From: Tribonema minus
Lineage: Eukaryota > Sar > Xanthophyceae > Tribonematales > Tribonemataceae
Length of the DNA stretch: 64,000 bases
Assembly: GCA_017506865.1 (NCBI GenBank)
Contig: JAFCMP010000090.1
Coordinates: 1 to 64,000, forward strand
Direction of reading: 5' to 3'
Numbering within the stretch: position 1 is the stretch's first letter; each line of letters opens with the position of its first letter. Below the pieces are notes generated by a model, which was given only the letters and a program-made list of their open reading frames with translations, searched no databases and had not been told where the DNA came from. A program made the translations under genes and the position numbers. This document shows positions 9,385-18,947 of the stretch, piece by piece.

Positions 9385-9710
9385 TGACACGGGCAGCTGT
9401 ATGTAAAGTAAACTATTTATGTAGCCTTCTGGCTTATGATGTTTCAACTCTATTATATTCGGCCGTTATTAGGGCCCAGGGCAATTGGTTCGAACTAGGG
9501 GAACATTGCAGGAAAACCCCTTAACCGGTGAGACCCTTGAGTCTCCCCAGATGAAGGGTTGTGCTTGCAAGGCCTCGGTTCTTGTCACTCAGCTAGGATA
9601 CCACGGCTCCAGGATAGAGACAACTGAAGCCAACAACCATCAACCATCATGGACCCGTCTAAATCAGCCCAAGCCAACGCTGCCCCATCTACAAGTAAGA
9701 CAGGCTTAAC
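9385..9710 (+). repeat. putative 3' LTR of the Ty3 element
   Basis: The sequence after the polypurine tract starts with TG and is AT-rich with no coding potential that fits the element. The right boundary is a guess, near a CA at about 9709, because the 5' LTR is not in the window for comparison. It would carry the promoter and polyadenylation signals of the element. Confidence 0.45.
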
Positions 9711-9738
9711 ATAACAAATATAACCCCAACTTTGTTTC

Positions 9739-10335
9739 AAACGTCTTGTGATTCACTCGGACACGCCTTCGTGTAGGGCAATTTTGGCGTAAACGTCTTA
9801 ATGACGCCTTATTTGTATCTCGGCGAAAAGTGCCGAGGCAGGACATATGCCGTAATCTCACGTCACGCCATGCCCCTGCCTAGGCATGCGCCATGTGGGA
9901 CTGCCATGAACGCACGTGATTTCACGCCTTGCTTGACAGTAGGCGACGCCTTCGCCGTGCGGCAGAATGCAGTTACACGTTTATTGGGCACGTTGCATAA
10001 ACGAGGCGAAACGGCTCGAGGACGTTACTTGCCATTTCTGAAGCGTAAACGTGTTGCGCTGCACGAGACAACGCTTACATGCAGGCACACAATATCAGTA
10101 AACGCATCGACCAACGTCTTGTGCTTCACGAGGCTACGCCTTCATGTAGGAGCGCAATTGCAACAAACGCTTTCATCAACGCCTTGTCTTTCACGAGGGT
10201 ACGCTTACATGCAGGCACACAATTGCAGACAACGTGTAGGGTAACGTCTTATGTTTCACGAGGTCACGCCTGCGTGTAGGCGCACAATTGCAGTTGACGT
10301 GTATGCCAACGCCTTGCCATTCACGAGGTTAGGCT
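9739..10335 (+). repeat. degenerate tandem repeat, period about 65 bp
   Basis: The clearest units start at 10048, 10113, 10178, 10243 and 10308, each opening with a variant of aacgtcttgtgcttcacgag and containing a shared centre (catgcaggcacacaattgca). Less regular copies begin near 9739 and 9795. ORFs across this stretch reflect the repeat and do not look like a gene. It lies just outside the retrotransposon. Confidence 0.8.
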
Positions 10336-11284
10336 TTATTCAGCTCAATGCCAACATGAACACATGTCAGCTGGTGCGCATCATGGAATCTCCTGGAATC
10401 GCGATCGTACTTTACTCACAAGCGCATGGAGATCCCCGAGATTGCTGCCAACCACGCTGCACGCACTCCATAATCATCACAGCAGCAACACGCAAATCAA
10501 AGGCACAACTGCAGCGCGACTCAGGAGTGCAGTGGCGTGACAGGGGTGCGCCAGCGCCGGCAGGGTTTCCAAAGGCTAGTGCTTCAGTTGGCACAGGTGC
10601 GTACCTGATTGGCAGCACACCGTCTGGCGGATGTCCATGCCTCGTTTGGTGCGGAAGCAAGACCCGCTGTAGGCGAGGTCACAGTAGAGCCAAATCGCCC
10701 TGACCTTGCCCTGGACACATTGTGTCGACGATGAGCTGGCGTACTCTTGCTGCTCTGCAGGCACCAACACTTGTGGTAATGGCGCTAGACATGCTTGTCG
10801 CACGCGCTGCTGCCCAAGTACGCTCTGTGCTGCACTCCGCCTCGGGAAATGATTTAGGTTTGCATGACGTATGCATTGTCGTGTGCTGCAGGAATTCAAG
10901 GGAGCAAAATTGGCGTTCACGTGTCGCCCTTGAGGCAGTGAGCCGCCGCCCAGGAGCAGCACCAGGGCTTGCCGTCATGGTGAGACTGCTGAGGTTGCCT
11001 GCGTGATGGTAGCCTTTTGTTTCAATTCCATTTGTACCAGTGCCGTAGTGAGCGGCGTGGCTAGCTGCTTCGCAAGGAGGGGCGGCCCTTCCTTGCATAC
11101 TCTGGTCAGCGCGCTCACATTAACCCAACTGTCTTGCACGGCGGGCTCTTCGCATGCATGCCCATCGTACTGAATCGACACTCACTTGCCTTCACCATGC
11201 ACTTAGTCACGGCAGCGATGCGCACCCCACGCTCGCCCGTAGCAAGGCTGATGATCATTGTTGTCTGCCTTTCCGCCACGCTGA
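10336..11284. other. no recognisable gene
   Basis: Several ORFs of 60-150 codons occur on both strands, but none has a recognisable motif, consistent splice context or convincing composition. A 94-codon ATG ORF at 10722-11006 (starts MSTMSWRTLA) is the least unlikely. No repeats were seen. The stretch may include the promoter or an upstream exon of the next gene, since the long ORF at 11285 opens right after a splice-acceptor-like ttgcag. Confidence 0.4.
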
Positions 11285-11359
11285 TTGCAGGCGTCGGAGC
11301 GTCCGGCCCGAAAGTTGAGAGTGCTCTACGAAGGCTTGCTGGCAGCCGACCCTAACGCA

Positions 11360-13549
11360 ATGACAGTGGAGGAGCAACTTGCGCAACTGAAGGCGCTTCC
11401 GCAAGCGAAGCAGGAAGACGGCAAAGTCGGCCGGCAAGTGCGTGCGCAACAAACCATAGCGGATTTCGCCAAGCTGCTGGAGGACAACAAACGCAGCATC
11501 ATCATCGACCTGGCAATATGCAACGATGGCGGCTGGCTGCCCGAAGCGCTCGCCAAACGCGGACCACAAGGCGGTGTCATTGGAGTCAGCCCTATGGAGA
11601 GCCTCGCCGCCGCATTAGAGGGCCTGCCGCCGTGCGACCCGGGCGTGATGGCGGTCGTGACAGCATGCTGCCTGAAGAGGGCAGTGGCCGACGAACGCAT
11701 AGTCATCAATCGCGCAATATGGCGCTATGACGTGGACCCGTCGCTGGTTGCGATCGGCGTCGTGCCGGGCGAGAAGCTGGCGCTGGTGGGTAGTATCAGC
11801 ATACACGCGCCGGGCGTGGACGACGAAGCGCGGCCCAACGCCGACGTGCTGCACGACGCCGCCATCTCGCTGCGGTTGGCGCTGCAGTTGGCCATCGACC
11901 CGCCCTCGTACGACCAGGAGCGTGTCATCTGGAACAACGTGTACAACATCGGCATGGCGATCATCTCCTTTCGGGCTCTGCTAGACGCGACACGACGCAG
12001 CGACTTCAACATCCGGGTGCGAGCACCGGCAGAGCTTGGAGGCGCCGACGCCGACGACCTCGTGCTGATTTGGCGCGAAGGGACGCGTCTGCGCGTCCTG
12101 ATCGGAGAGCACCTGCTGCGCCACATGTTTGTGGGGCAGCTGCTGGTGGCATTGGCCAGGACGGGCAGCAATGGCAACGCCGAGGGGACGGGCGGCGACG
12201 GCGATGCCGAGAGGACCGGTGGCATCGGCGACACCGAGCTGCTGGTAGTCCAAGGAGACCTCTCTGCCTACACTCCAGGCAAGAAGGTCTTTCCCCTGCT
12301 GCGCGTCTTCCAGCAGGGCAGTACATGGAACGTGAGCGGAAGCGGGGAGCCCGATCTGCTGGAGCAGCCGCACGTGCGCGGCATCATGGACGCGCTGCGC
12401 ATTTGTTGCGCGGCGTCCGGGGGGGTAGAGGAAGCGGGGGGGGTAAAGGAGCGGGAGGGTGTAGAGGGGTCGGGGCGCGGTGCTGCCTACAAAAACAGCC
12501 CACGTGACGTACGGTGGAGCAGGCGAGCGGCCCTGCAGCGCCTGGCGGTGATGCTGGCAGCGAACCCCGGCGACCCGGCCGTGGCGCGTCAGTGGAGGCT
12601 GCTTGTTGTGTGTGCGGCGGCGTGCGAGCTGGCGGACACCTGGGAGGACGTCTTCCATCTGCTGTACTACGCCCGCGTCGTAGACAGCTGCAAGGATAGC
12701 GAAGGCGATGTAGACGTAGCGTGGGGCGCGCCGCCGGAGCTGGCGGCCCTCGCCACCGCCATCCTGCAGTTCAAGACACTTAAACTGGGCGCTGCGGAGT
12801 TTGACCCCACGAAGACACGCCCCTTCAATCTCACCGGCCACGACCACGAGGCGCCTGGCGTGCTCAAACGGCCGCGCACCACCCGGTCCTGCGTGGACGG
12901 CATGAATGTCGGCCGCGGGCGCGGCGACGAACTTGCCCGCGGCGACGATACACTGAGGGTGCGGGTCAAAGGCGGGCGCTTTATTAAGGTAACGCTGGAG
13001 GACGGCGTACTTTTCAGCACAAGGGCCTTCGAGCCAAAAGACCTGCTGCAGCCTTTCACCCGCATTGTTGGCCTGAATGTGCTGCAGGTAGTGGAAATCA
13101 CGTGGGCCCCGTTGCCGCTTGCGCCGCCCGCCCCTCGCACAAAGGTGTCTGGCACGCTGTTCAAAGCGCTGCTGCAGGGCTGCAACGGGCCCGAGCCTGC
13201 CGGGTGGCTGCTGGACCGCATTTTCAACGGCGAGGTGGCGCTGCGCAGGCTCAGCCCCGAATCCAGGCAGCCCACGTTTCTCACGGCATCGCCGCGGTTT
13301 ATAAACGTGACTTTCAACGAGGACAGCCCTTACAGCGCCGAGTACACGTCGCTGGACGCTGATCTCTTGTGTCAACTGCACACGTACGAAGACGGCACCC
13401 ACGTGTGGCTAGACCTGTTCAACGATAACTCGCTGCGTCGGGTCACAAGGGTAGTTGAGTGGCTGCTGGAGCTGCAGCCAATCGAGTTTAGTGGGGATCA
13501 TGAGCTGCTAAGTGAGTGTTCTTTCACAGGCCACTACAAGCTGCGCTGA
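11360..13549 (+). CDS. large orphan protein (about 729 residues)
   Basis: A single uninterrupted frame runs from a TGA at 11282 to the stop at 13549. The first ATG is at 11360; an acceptor-like ttgcag at 11285-11290 leaves open an extra 5' exon. I do not recognise the protein. The first third is Leu/Ala/Val-rich and helical. A Gly-rich repeat-like linker (GNAEGTGGDGDAERTGG) lies at about 12170-12235, and a second acidic Gly/Glu linker at 12410-12480. The C-terminal third (from about 12945) looks beta-rich. There is no signal peptide or membrane segment. The intronless state and the position before a virus-like block would fit a gene from an integrated giant virus, but nothing in the protein itself proves that. 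Codon use is GC-rich, like that of the host genes. Confidence 0.7.
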   Translation: MTVEEQLAQLKALPQAKQEDGKVGRQVRAQQTIADFAKLLEDNKRSIIIDLAICNDGGWLPEALAKRGPQGGVIGVSPMESLAAALEGLPPCDPGVMAVVTACCLKRAVADERIVINRAIWRYDVDPSLVAIGVVPGEKLALVGSISIHAPGVDDEARPNADVLHDAAISLRLALQLAIDPPSYDQERVIWNNVYNIGMAIISFRALLDATRRSDFNIRVRAPAELGGADADDLVLIWREGTRLRVLIGEHLLRHMFVGQLLVALARTGSNGNAEGTGGDGDAERTGGIGDTELLVVQGDLSAYTPGKKVFPLLRVFQQGSTWNVSGSGEPDLLEQPHVRGIMDALRICCAASGGVEEAGGVKEREGVEGSGRGAAYKNSPRDVRWSRRAALQRLAVMLAANPGDPAVARQWRLLVVCAAACELADTWEDVFHLLYYARVVDSCKDSEGDVDVAWGAPPELAALATAILQFKTLKLGAAEFDPTKTRPFNLTGHDHEAPGVLKRPRTTRSCVDGMNVGRGRGDELARGDDTLRVRVKGGRFIKVTLEDGVLFSTRAFEPKDLLQPFTRIVGLNVLQVVEITWAPLPLAPPAPRTKVSGTLFKALLQGCNGPEPAGWLLDRIFNGEVALRRLSPESRQPTFLTASPRFINVTFNEDSPYSAEYTSLDADLLCQLHTYEDGTHVWLDLFNDNSLRRVTRVVEWLLELQPIEFSGDHELLSECSFTGHYKLR

Positions 13550-14673
13550 CCCGAGGGGATCGCTTCTTTCGCCAGCGCAGTAGCACAAGCGCACGCTGTA
13601 ACACTTTAGCATCGCTTACATAGCAAAATGGTGCAAGAGGTGAAATTCCTCCATTCCAGGATCAAATGACTGGATGCACTTCATCGCGCACAATCAATTG
13701 CAACATCCATTTCAAATGCATCAACATGCAATGCGCCTGGGTCAATGTGTCTGGTTCTGGCTGTTGCGTGTGTGATGCATGCAATGTCTTGCACTGATAT
13801 ATGACCGCCAAGGACTGCATCACTTGTGTCTATTGAACGCCTTGATTCTGTTGCATGCACGTGCGCTTTGACTCAAATGCAAGCATTGTCTGAAATCACT
13901 GAGCACCAAGAATCGATATCTTCAACGAACACAACAGCGTCAAGAGCTTCACATGTGCCCATTGCATGCACACGCAGCTGAATCAATTGTTTCACTCACC
14001 GCAGCACAAGAATCACTTGTTCCAATGAACATGCAAGCCTGCCAAAGCACCCTAGCAATGTACACTTTGGTCACACTTGATGCTATTGAAGCAAGTGAGT
14101 TGTGTGTGTGTGCCTTGTTGATACATGTGCCACCATTGCCGCTCTGGAACGCATAGATTTGATTGAATCAAATGTGCGCGATTCTGTCAATAGGGTCAAT
14201 ATATGCAAATCGCGCAGCGATTTATAAGAGCGAAGTGTCGCAAAGAGACGTGGCCGAAGGCCACACTCTTGCATTGCAAACCATGTACCCGCACTCTCAC
14301 ATCACACACACATGTCACATGTCACATTTAATCTAATCAATTGTTCGACTGCGGCACAAGAATCAGGTGTACCAGTGACATGCAGGCCTGCCTACGCCGA
14401 TGACATCACGTCAGTAGATCAGGAGATCCAACAGAGCGTCTTTCAACTGCAAACAGACACACATAAACATGTAGTTAAAGACATACACTCGCTTCAATAT
14501 GCGACTTTTTTTTTTTCGCTTCAATATGCGACTTTTTATTTTTCGGGGCAACCCCAACTTCAATAGTGGCGAGACTCCATAAAATATTGTTCACTCTATT
14601 TTGTGGAACCAGTCAGTCACATCACATCAGCAACAGGAGATCAGAATCACGTTGAGAGGGGCGGAGCAGAATC
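13550..14673. repeat. intergenic repeats, copies 1 and 2 of a dispersed degenerate family
   Basis: No gene is seen. A motif of the form tcaattgttt...gcacaagaatca...tgcaagcctgcc occurs at about 13980-14045 and again at 14330-14395. Related copies occur near 16005-16065 and 17205-17265. Around it are further shared pieces, such as gcaatgtacac...cacttgatgctattga (14055-14090, also 17000-17030) and tttgattgaatcaaa (14158-14172, also 17090-17105). A near-duplicate 25-base segment (cttcaatatgcgactttt) occurs at 14491 and 14519. The family is AT-richer than the genes around it. Confidence 0.65.
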
Positions 14674-15374
14674 ATGTCGGGCGCTCAATCTGTGGACGAG
14701 GTGAGAGGCGAACGTACTTGCTTGTCAATACTCGGTGCTGGTGACGTGCACCATTGACTGACTGCCACTAGTTGCAGTGCACCAAGGAAAGACTGCCACT
14801 AGCTGCAGGTACAACTCCAGCGGCAATGCACACGAGTACTGCGGCACGTGACCTGCTCCATCCGCGCAACTAACTCCCTTCATAAATTGTTGCCTGACCC
14901 CACTCCACTTGACAGATGCGGCAGCAGCTAGAGCAGGCTGGTTCTGCGTCGCAGGTCCAGCCGGTCCTGGAGAGGGCGTCGAGGCAGTTGCACACTTCTG
15001 CCCCTACCGTCAGAGCAAATTATGAGGCTTATCAAGTTTTCAGTGCCGGGGATGCGCTAGCTCAAGATGCCACAGCTGTCGAGAATGCCGCGGTCGGCAG
15101 GCAGCTCGGCGCGTACCACCTTGGTATCCCTTATTGGGGTCGTTATAGTCAGCGCAATGCCAGTGCCAGCATGCCAATCGACCTCGGTATCCCTCATTGG
15201 GGTCATTATAGTCAGCGCAATGCCAGTGCCAGCATGCCAATCGACCTCGGTATCCCTCACTGGGGTCATTATAGCCAGCGCAATGCCAGTGCCAGCATAC
15301 CGAGCAACCTCGGTATCCCTCATTGGGGTCAGTATAGCCAGCGCAATGCCAGCATGCAGGGGGATATGCAGTAG
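14674..15374 (+). CDS. spliced gene for a small protein with 21-residue repeats
   Basis: Exon 1 (14674-14700) encodes MSGAQSVDE and ends at a GTGAG donor. The intron is 14701-14915 and ends in ttgacag. Exon 2 runs 14916-15374 and keeps the frame (phase 0), giving about 161 residues. An N-terminal Gln/Ala-rich helical part is followed by four tandem copies of a 21-residue unit of the form LGIPHWGHYSQRNASASMPID, the last one shortened. I do not recognise the function. The repeats are rich in Ser, Asn, Trp and Tyr and could be an extracellular or structural repeat. An ORF also runs through the repeats on the minus strand, but it lacks splice support. The flanking dispersed repeats place it in the same repeat-rich interval as its downstream neighbour. 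Confidence 0.55.
15120..15350 (+). repeat. 63-bp coding minisatellite, about 3.7 copies
   Basis: Units starting near 15120, 15182, 15245 and 15308 share ggtatccct-attggggtc-ttatag-cagcgcaatgcc. The period is an exact multiple of three and the differences are mostly single substitutions, so the array keeps the reading frame of the gene that contains it. Confidence 0.85.
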
Positions 15375-16185
15375 GCTGGCTCTGGAGCGCAACTGCAGGC
15401 GGCCCAGTTCCTCTGGGCAGCTAGGATGCACGCGGTGACAGAGCACGCACAGCATCAATGGATGCAGTACATACAATTCTTGTCAATGGAAACCAATGAT
15501 TCTGTCACGTGCATGTGCTCAATGCTGCCCAGCATCAAGAGACTCCAGTGCATGCATTGTGCCTCGACGCCATCAAAAATCAATTGTTGCCATTGACACT
15601 TGCGTTTGCACATGTGCACAGAGTGTCGGCACTTTGCATTATTTCACTTGCGTCAAATTTGTCAAACTGTGTCAACTGTGACAGGTGTGTCAAATGTGTC
15701 ACATGTGTTTAGAGCGTCGTATGCATCCCACTTGCCACTTGTAGGCTTTGCGTGACGTGATGCCTGTGATGCCTTGCAGCATGCATGACATACTGGTGTC
15801 AATTGAGGCAATGGTGCTGAGCATGCACTTATGTCAGCACTTCAGCACTTATGTCAGCACTTCAGCACTTGTGTCAATTGAAAGCACTTTTGTCAATTGA
15901 AAGCACCGATTCTGTTGCATGAGATTGACTCAAGAGATTCATGCATACAATGCACGACGTGTCGCCGACAGGCCATGTGTCCCGACACCGTCACTTCGCA
16001 ACCAGCAAGAATCACTTGTTTCAATTGACACTCAAGCTTGCCCAAGTACACCTTTTGCTAGCCTGCCAAGTCAACGACGTCACTTCATCAGTGTCAATAG
16101 TGTCAATAGTGCCTGTGCGTTCATAGAAGCCTTGCAACATACCTGATCAGTTTATTTTCTACACAGGCATGTAGCACAGTGTACC
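15375..16185. repeat. intergenic repeats including short tandem motifs
   Basis: No convincing gene is seen. A short tandem array of cagcacttatgt/cagcacttcag and cttttgtcaattgaaagca variants spans about 15832-15905. Another copy of the dispersed family (agcaagaatcacttgtttcaattgac) is at about 16005-16035. The motif gattctgttgcatg recurs here (15909), at 13845 and, in varied form, at 24650. Confidence 0.55.
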
Positions 16186-16917
16186 ATGTACCAACACTAC
16201 GCTCGCGAACCATATTGCCTCGCTGTTGAGAGTGCTGCACCTGATACGCAGTACTCAAGGAAAAAGGCATATGGGCATGATGACTTGGCAGTTCAGGGCA
16301 ATGTTGCTGCCATTGCTCCAGAGGTTTTGGCTCCTAGAGAAGTGCTTCAGCTGAAGTCAATGGACGCAGCGTTGCGCCGCGCCAAATGTATGCTGCGCTT
16401 CCTTAGCGTCACCATGCAGACTGATTGTGTGTGGTCGGTGGAGCGACAGGAGACATGTGGCTTTCACCTATCCACAGCATGCACGATGATAGCAGGCGTT
16501 TTGGACGGCATGGCCAATTTGGTGTCTGTTAGCGCCGGTGATGTCAGCCATCCAGGCGAAGCGACATTTGGCAATGTGTTGTTTCCATCGCTGGAGGCAG
16601 CGAGAGAGCAGGCAACCATACTGGGGCTACGATCGCCCCAACAGCCATCTCAAGGCATGCGTGCTGACTTCTTCAGCGTCGCCAACTACTGGAGGCAGTA
16701 CATGTCGCTGCCGCGCGAGCCCATCTTCTTCGAAAACGAGCAAGTATTTGACTATCAGCTAGTGTTGAGCGGTTCCACAGGAAAGATGTATGACCCTAGC
16801 GGGCCAATAATGCACGACCTACTGGTCCCGGCGTACGATGCTGCGTGCAAGATCCTACACTCACTTTCAAGGGATAGGGGGGTGCACGTGGAGTGCGCAC
16901 CTTTTCACGCCGCGTAG
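16186..16917 (+). CDS. orphan protein, 243 residues
   Basis: An intact ATG-initiated frame with no introns. I do not recognise the family. The sequence looks like a soluble globular protein of mixed composition, with a Cys-containing segment (residues about 70-95) and an aromatic-rich C-terminal half (WRQYMSLPREPIFF). There is no signal peptide or transmembrane segment. It is bracketed on both sides by copies of the same dispersed repeat family (about 16005-16065 and 17000-17290), so it could be cargo of a larger duplicated or mobile segment. Like the genes downstream it is intronless. The assignment as a gene rests on length, ATG start and codon quality only. Confidence 0.55.
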   Translation: MYQHYAREPYCLAVESAAPDTQYSRKKAYGHDDLAVQGNVAAIAPEVLAPREVLQLKSMDAALRRAKCMLRFLSVTMQTDCVWSVERQETCGFHLSTACTMIAGVLDGMANLVSVSAGDVSHPGEATFGNVLFPSLEAAREQATILGLRSPQQPSQGMRADFFSVANYWRQYMSLPREPIFFENEQVFDYQLVLSGSTGKMYDPSGPIMHDLLVPAYDAACKILHSLSRDRGVHVECAPFHAA

Positions 16918-17583
16918 CCAGCACTGGGTGAGCTTCGCTCACGTGGCCGTAGGCCACCCAACCGTGGCGGCTATTGAGACTGTTGCACTCTCCAGCAATG
17001 TACACTTTTGCAACACTTGATACTATTGAGTCGAGTGAGTCAAATGTGCCTTGTAGAGGTTGTCCTTTTGCCGCAGTTGAAAGGCATTGATTTGATTGAA
17101 TCAAACACGCGCAATTCGCCAACAAGGTCAATACATGCAGTGTAAGCCTTGTACCAACACTAGCACATCACACGCACATGTGAGTGGCACATTCAATGGA
17201 ATCAACTGTTTCACTGTCGCACAAGAATCACTCGTTCCAATTTACATGCAAGGCTGCCAAGAATCACATGTTTCAACTGACACAGGCAACTTGCTGGCAG
17301 TGGTGCAAGAATATGCTCAAAAATGCCGAAACGCTACTTCAAGTTCTTGGAATTGCCGACCACTCGCAATCATGTGCAGCCCTTATGTTATGCCTTGTAT
17401 CACCTTTTTGAAGCTGTGGATTTGTATTAGTGCTGTCCCTAATCAACCGGACCTACGCTTGTTTCCTCCCCTGACCGGAGACACTGCTAGGGGGGGTGAC
17501 ACAACGACTTTTGTGTTTTGAAGAGCACTTCAACATTGAAGTACGTCAACGCTGGGTGTGTTACCCACAACAACAACAAGGCC
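16918..17583. repeat. dispersed repeat copy downstream of the 243-residue ORF
   Basis: The segment 16985-17290 repeats the order of elements seen at about 14050-14395: the caatgtacac and cacttgat-ctattga block, the tttgattgaatcaaa block, then cacatgtga, atcaactgtttcactg and gcacaagaatcact. The conserved order implies a unit of several hundred bases that was copied, not chance motifs. No coding sequence is seen. Confidence 0.6.
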
Positions 17584-18609
17584 ATGACAGGCAAGCGTCT
17601 GAAGCGTGCTGCTGCTCCACCAGCACCAGCCCAACCAGCACCTGCTTCGCCAGCACCAGAACCATTGGCAGCAGCGCCAGCACCAGCACCATCGGCAGCA
17701 GTGCCAGCACCAGCATTACCGGCAACGGCCTCACCGGCTGCATCCAACGTTTACCACACACAAGCGCTCATGTCCGTCATCATGGAGTACACATGCTTGC
17801 AGTGCCTGCACAAGATGGTTCGACTGAGCTCTACAGGCTGCCAGCCCGCCATGATGGAGACTTTCAACAGAGCGCGCCAGCACATGATCGACATGTGGGG
17901 CCCCAGCGGCGCAGGCGGCTTGCGGAGGCAATGGTGTCACCCCGCCAACCTCAGCGCCATGCTGGCGGATCGCTGCGTCCTCTGCAGCAAAGGCGGGCGA
18001 GGAGGCGTGCGCGTTTTATCAACATGGGGACTCTACGCGCACCAATCCTGCGCGGACAAGATCACCAGAGCCTGGACCAGAGTCAAGGCGACGGTGCGCA
18101 ACGTCATCACCTACGACTTACCGCGTCAGGTGTTTGCGACATTGCGGTGGTCTGACCGCCGCGACGACCGCGTGCTGATCAAGCCACACTGGCTGCTTCC
18201 GACCTGCCCGTCCGTGCAAGACCTGGAGGCCAAGAACCACGACACCATCGCCGCCTCCACGCATTGTGACTACCTCACCACCTTCCACCACAACCGAGAT
18301 GGTCTTGCGAACCGCACAGGCTACGCGTCATGGAACGCCTTGAGCAGTGCGGTCCCGCTGTTCATCTGCAAGTGCAACACACACGGCCCCTCACCCGATG
18401 ACGTGCAGCTCGTGCACAACTTCGTGGCGTGGTCGCCCCAGGTGCCGCAGCCCCTGTGGAAGTGGTGCTTCATCAAGGAGCAGCTGCATCTATACCCACC
18501 GGAGGAGTGGGCGGCGCTGCTGCGCGAAGCGCCAGCCGGCTTTGCAGTGTGGGCTGGGGAGGTGGAGCACTGGAGCCCGCACGCAAATTTCATTCAGGTG
18601 CAGCGCTAA
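17584..18609 (+). CDS. Cys-rich orphan protein with Pro/Ala-rich N-terminus
   Basis: I chose the ATG at 17584 (MTGKRLKRAA), which gives 341 residues; the frame is open further upstream but without a better start. A basic N-terminus is followed by about 40 residues of Pro/Ala repeat. A Cys-rich domain follows: C-x2-C (CLQC), then CVLC and further Cys and His residues between about 17790 and 18050, resembling a zinc-binding domain of unknown type. The C-terminal half is Trp- and His-rich (WKWCFIKEQ). I do not recognise the family. The stop codon overlaps the ATG of the next ORF (TAATG), a compact arrangement common in viral genomes and unusual for nuclear genes. Confidence 0.65.
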   Translation: MTGKRLKRAAAPPAPAQPAPASPAPEPLAAAPAPAPSAAVPAPALPATASPAASNVYHTQALMSVIMEYTCLQCLHKMVRLSSTGCQPAMMETFNRARQHMIDMWGPSGAGGLRRQWCHPANLSAMLADRCVLCSKGGRGGVRVLSTWGLYAHQSCADKITRAWTRVKATVRNVITYDLPRQVFATLRWSDRRDDRVLIKPHWLLPTCPSVQDLEAKNHDTIAASTHCDYLTTFHHNRDGLANRTGYASWNALSSAVPLFICKCNTHGPSPDDVQLVHNFVAWSPQVPQPLWKWCFIKEQLHLYPPEEWAALLREAPAGFAVWAGEVEHWSPHANFIQVQR

Positions 18610-18776
18610 TGGCAGTCTACAGTTTGTTACGCCATGACCCGGAGGCGCTGGGCGCCGTGCAGAAGGCGCCAGCACATCATCTATCAAACCAGTTTCTCAT
18701 TGAGCTGGCAAGCATGGAAGCGGAACAAGCTCGTGTGCGCATCTTCAAACACATCTTAGAGAAGCGCGACGAGTAG
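18609..18776 (+). CDS. small overlapping ORF, 55 residues
   Basis: It begins MAVYSLLRHD at the A of the upstream TAA stop (TAATG overlap) and ends at TAG 18774-18776. The protein is charged and predicted helical. The function is unknown. The overlap suggests that it is translated together with the upstream gene by termination-reinitiation, or that it is a chance ORF. The 170 bases that follow contain no gene. Confidence 0.4.
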   Translation: MAVYSLLRHDPEALGAVQKAPAHHLSNQFLIELASMEAEQARVRIFKHILEKRDE

Positions 18777-18947
18777 CGCGAGAAGAGCGAGAAAGTGAGG
18801 AGAGCGATGGACAGACGTTGGCTTTGATTTTGATTTGTACAGCGCAATAATACACAACTGCAACATGCATCACTCTGTGTCTGAGGGCAAAGCACTTGCA
18901 AACACTGTGTCTCAACTTTAACGATGATCGCTTGTTCAAAGCTTCAT

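Larger units (their letters stand above)
1..9720 (+). mobile_element. Ty3/gypsy LTR retrotransposon with captured DNA methyltransferase (5' end outside window)
   Basis: The order on one strand is gag, cytosine methyltransferase, aspartic protease, reverse transcriptase, RNase H, integrase, chromo/Tudor-like modules, polypurine tract and putative 3' LTR. RT before integrase identifies the Ty3/gypsy (Metaviridae) type. The window opens inside or just before gag, so the 5' LTR and primer binding site are not visible, and the LTR pair cannot be compared to date the insertion. The four coding segments lie in different frames and overlap slightly, which suggests recoding or small indels. The methyltransferase is flanked on both sides by element coding sequence in the same orientation, so it belongs to the element rather than being a host gene next to it. 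The right end is approximate. Confidence 0.93.

Noticed and set aside
9801-10703. ORFs of 147 and 150 codons
   Set aside because: They follow the 65-bp tandem repeat and its flank; no motif or splice support.
11981-13402. 473-codon minus-strand ORF
   Set aside because: It is the antisense shadow of the GC-rich 754-codon plus-strand frame, which has the better composition.
15120-15350. CRISPR array
   Set aside because: The repeats are contiguous, coding and without spacers, in a eukaryotic nuclear context.
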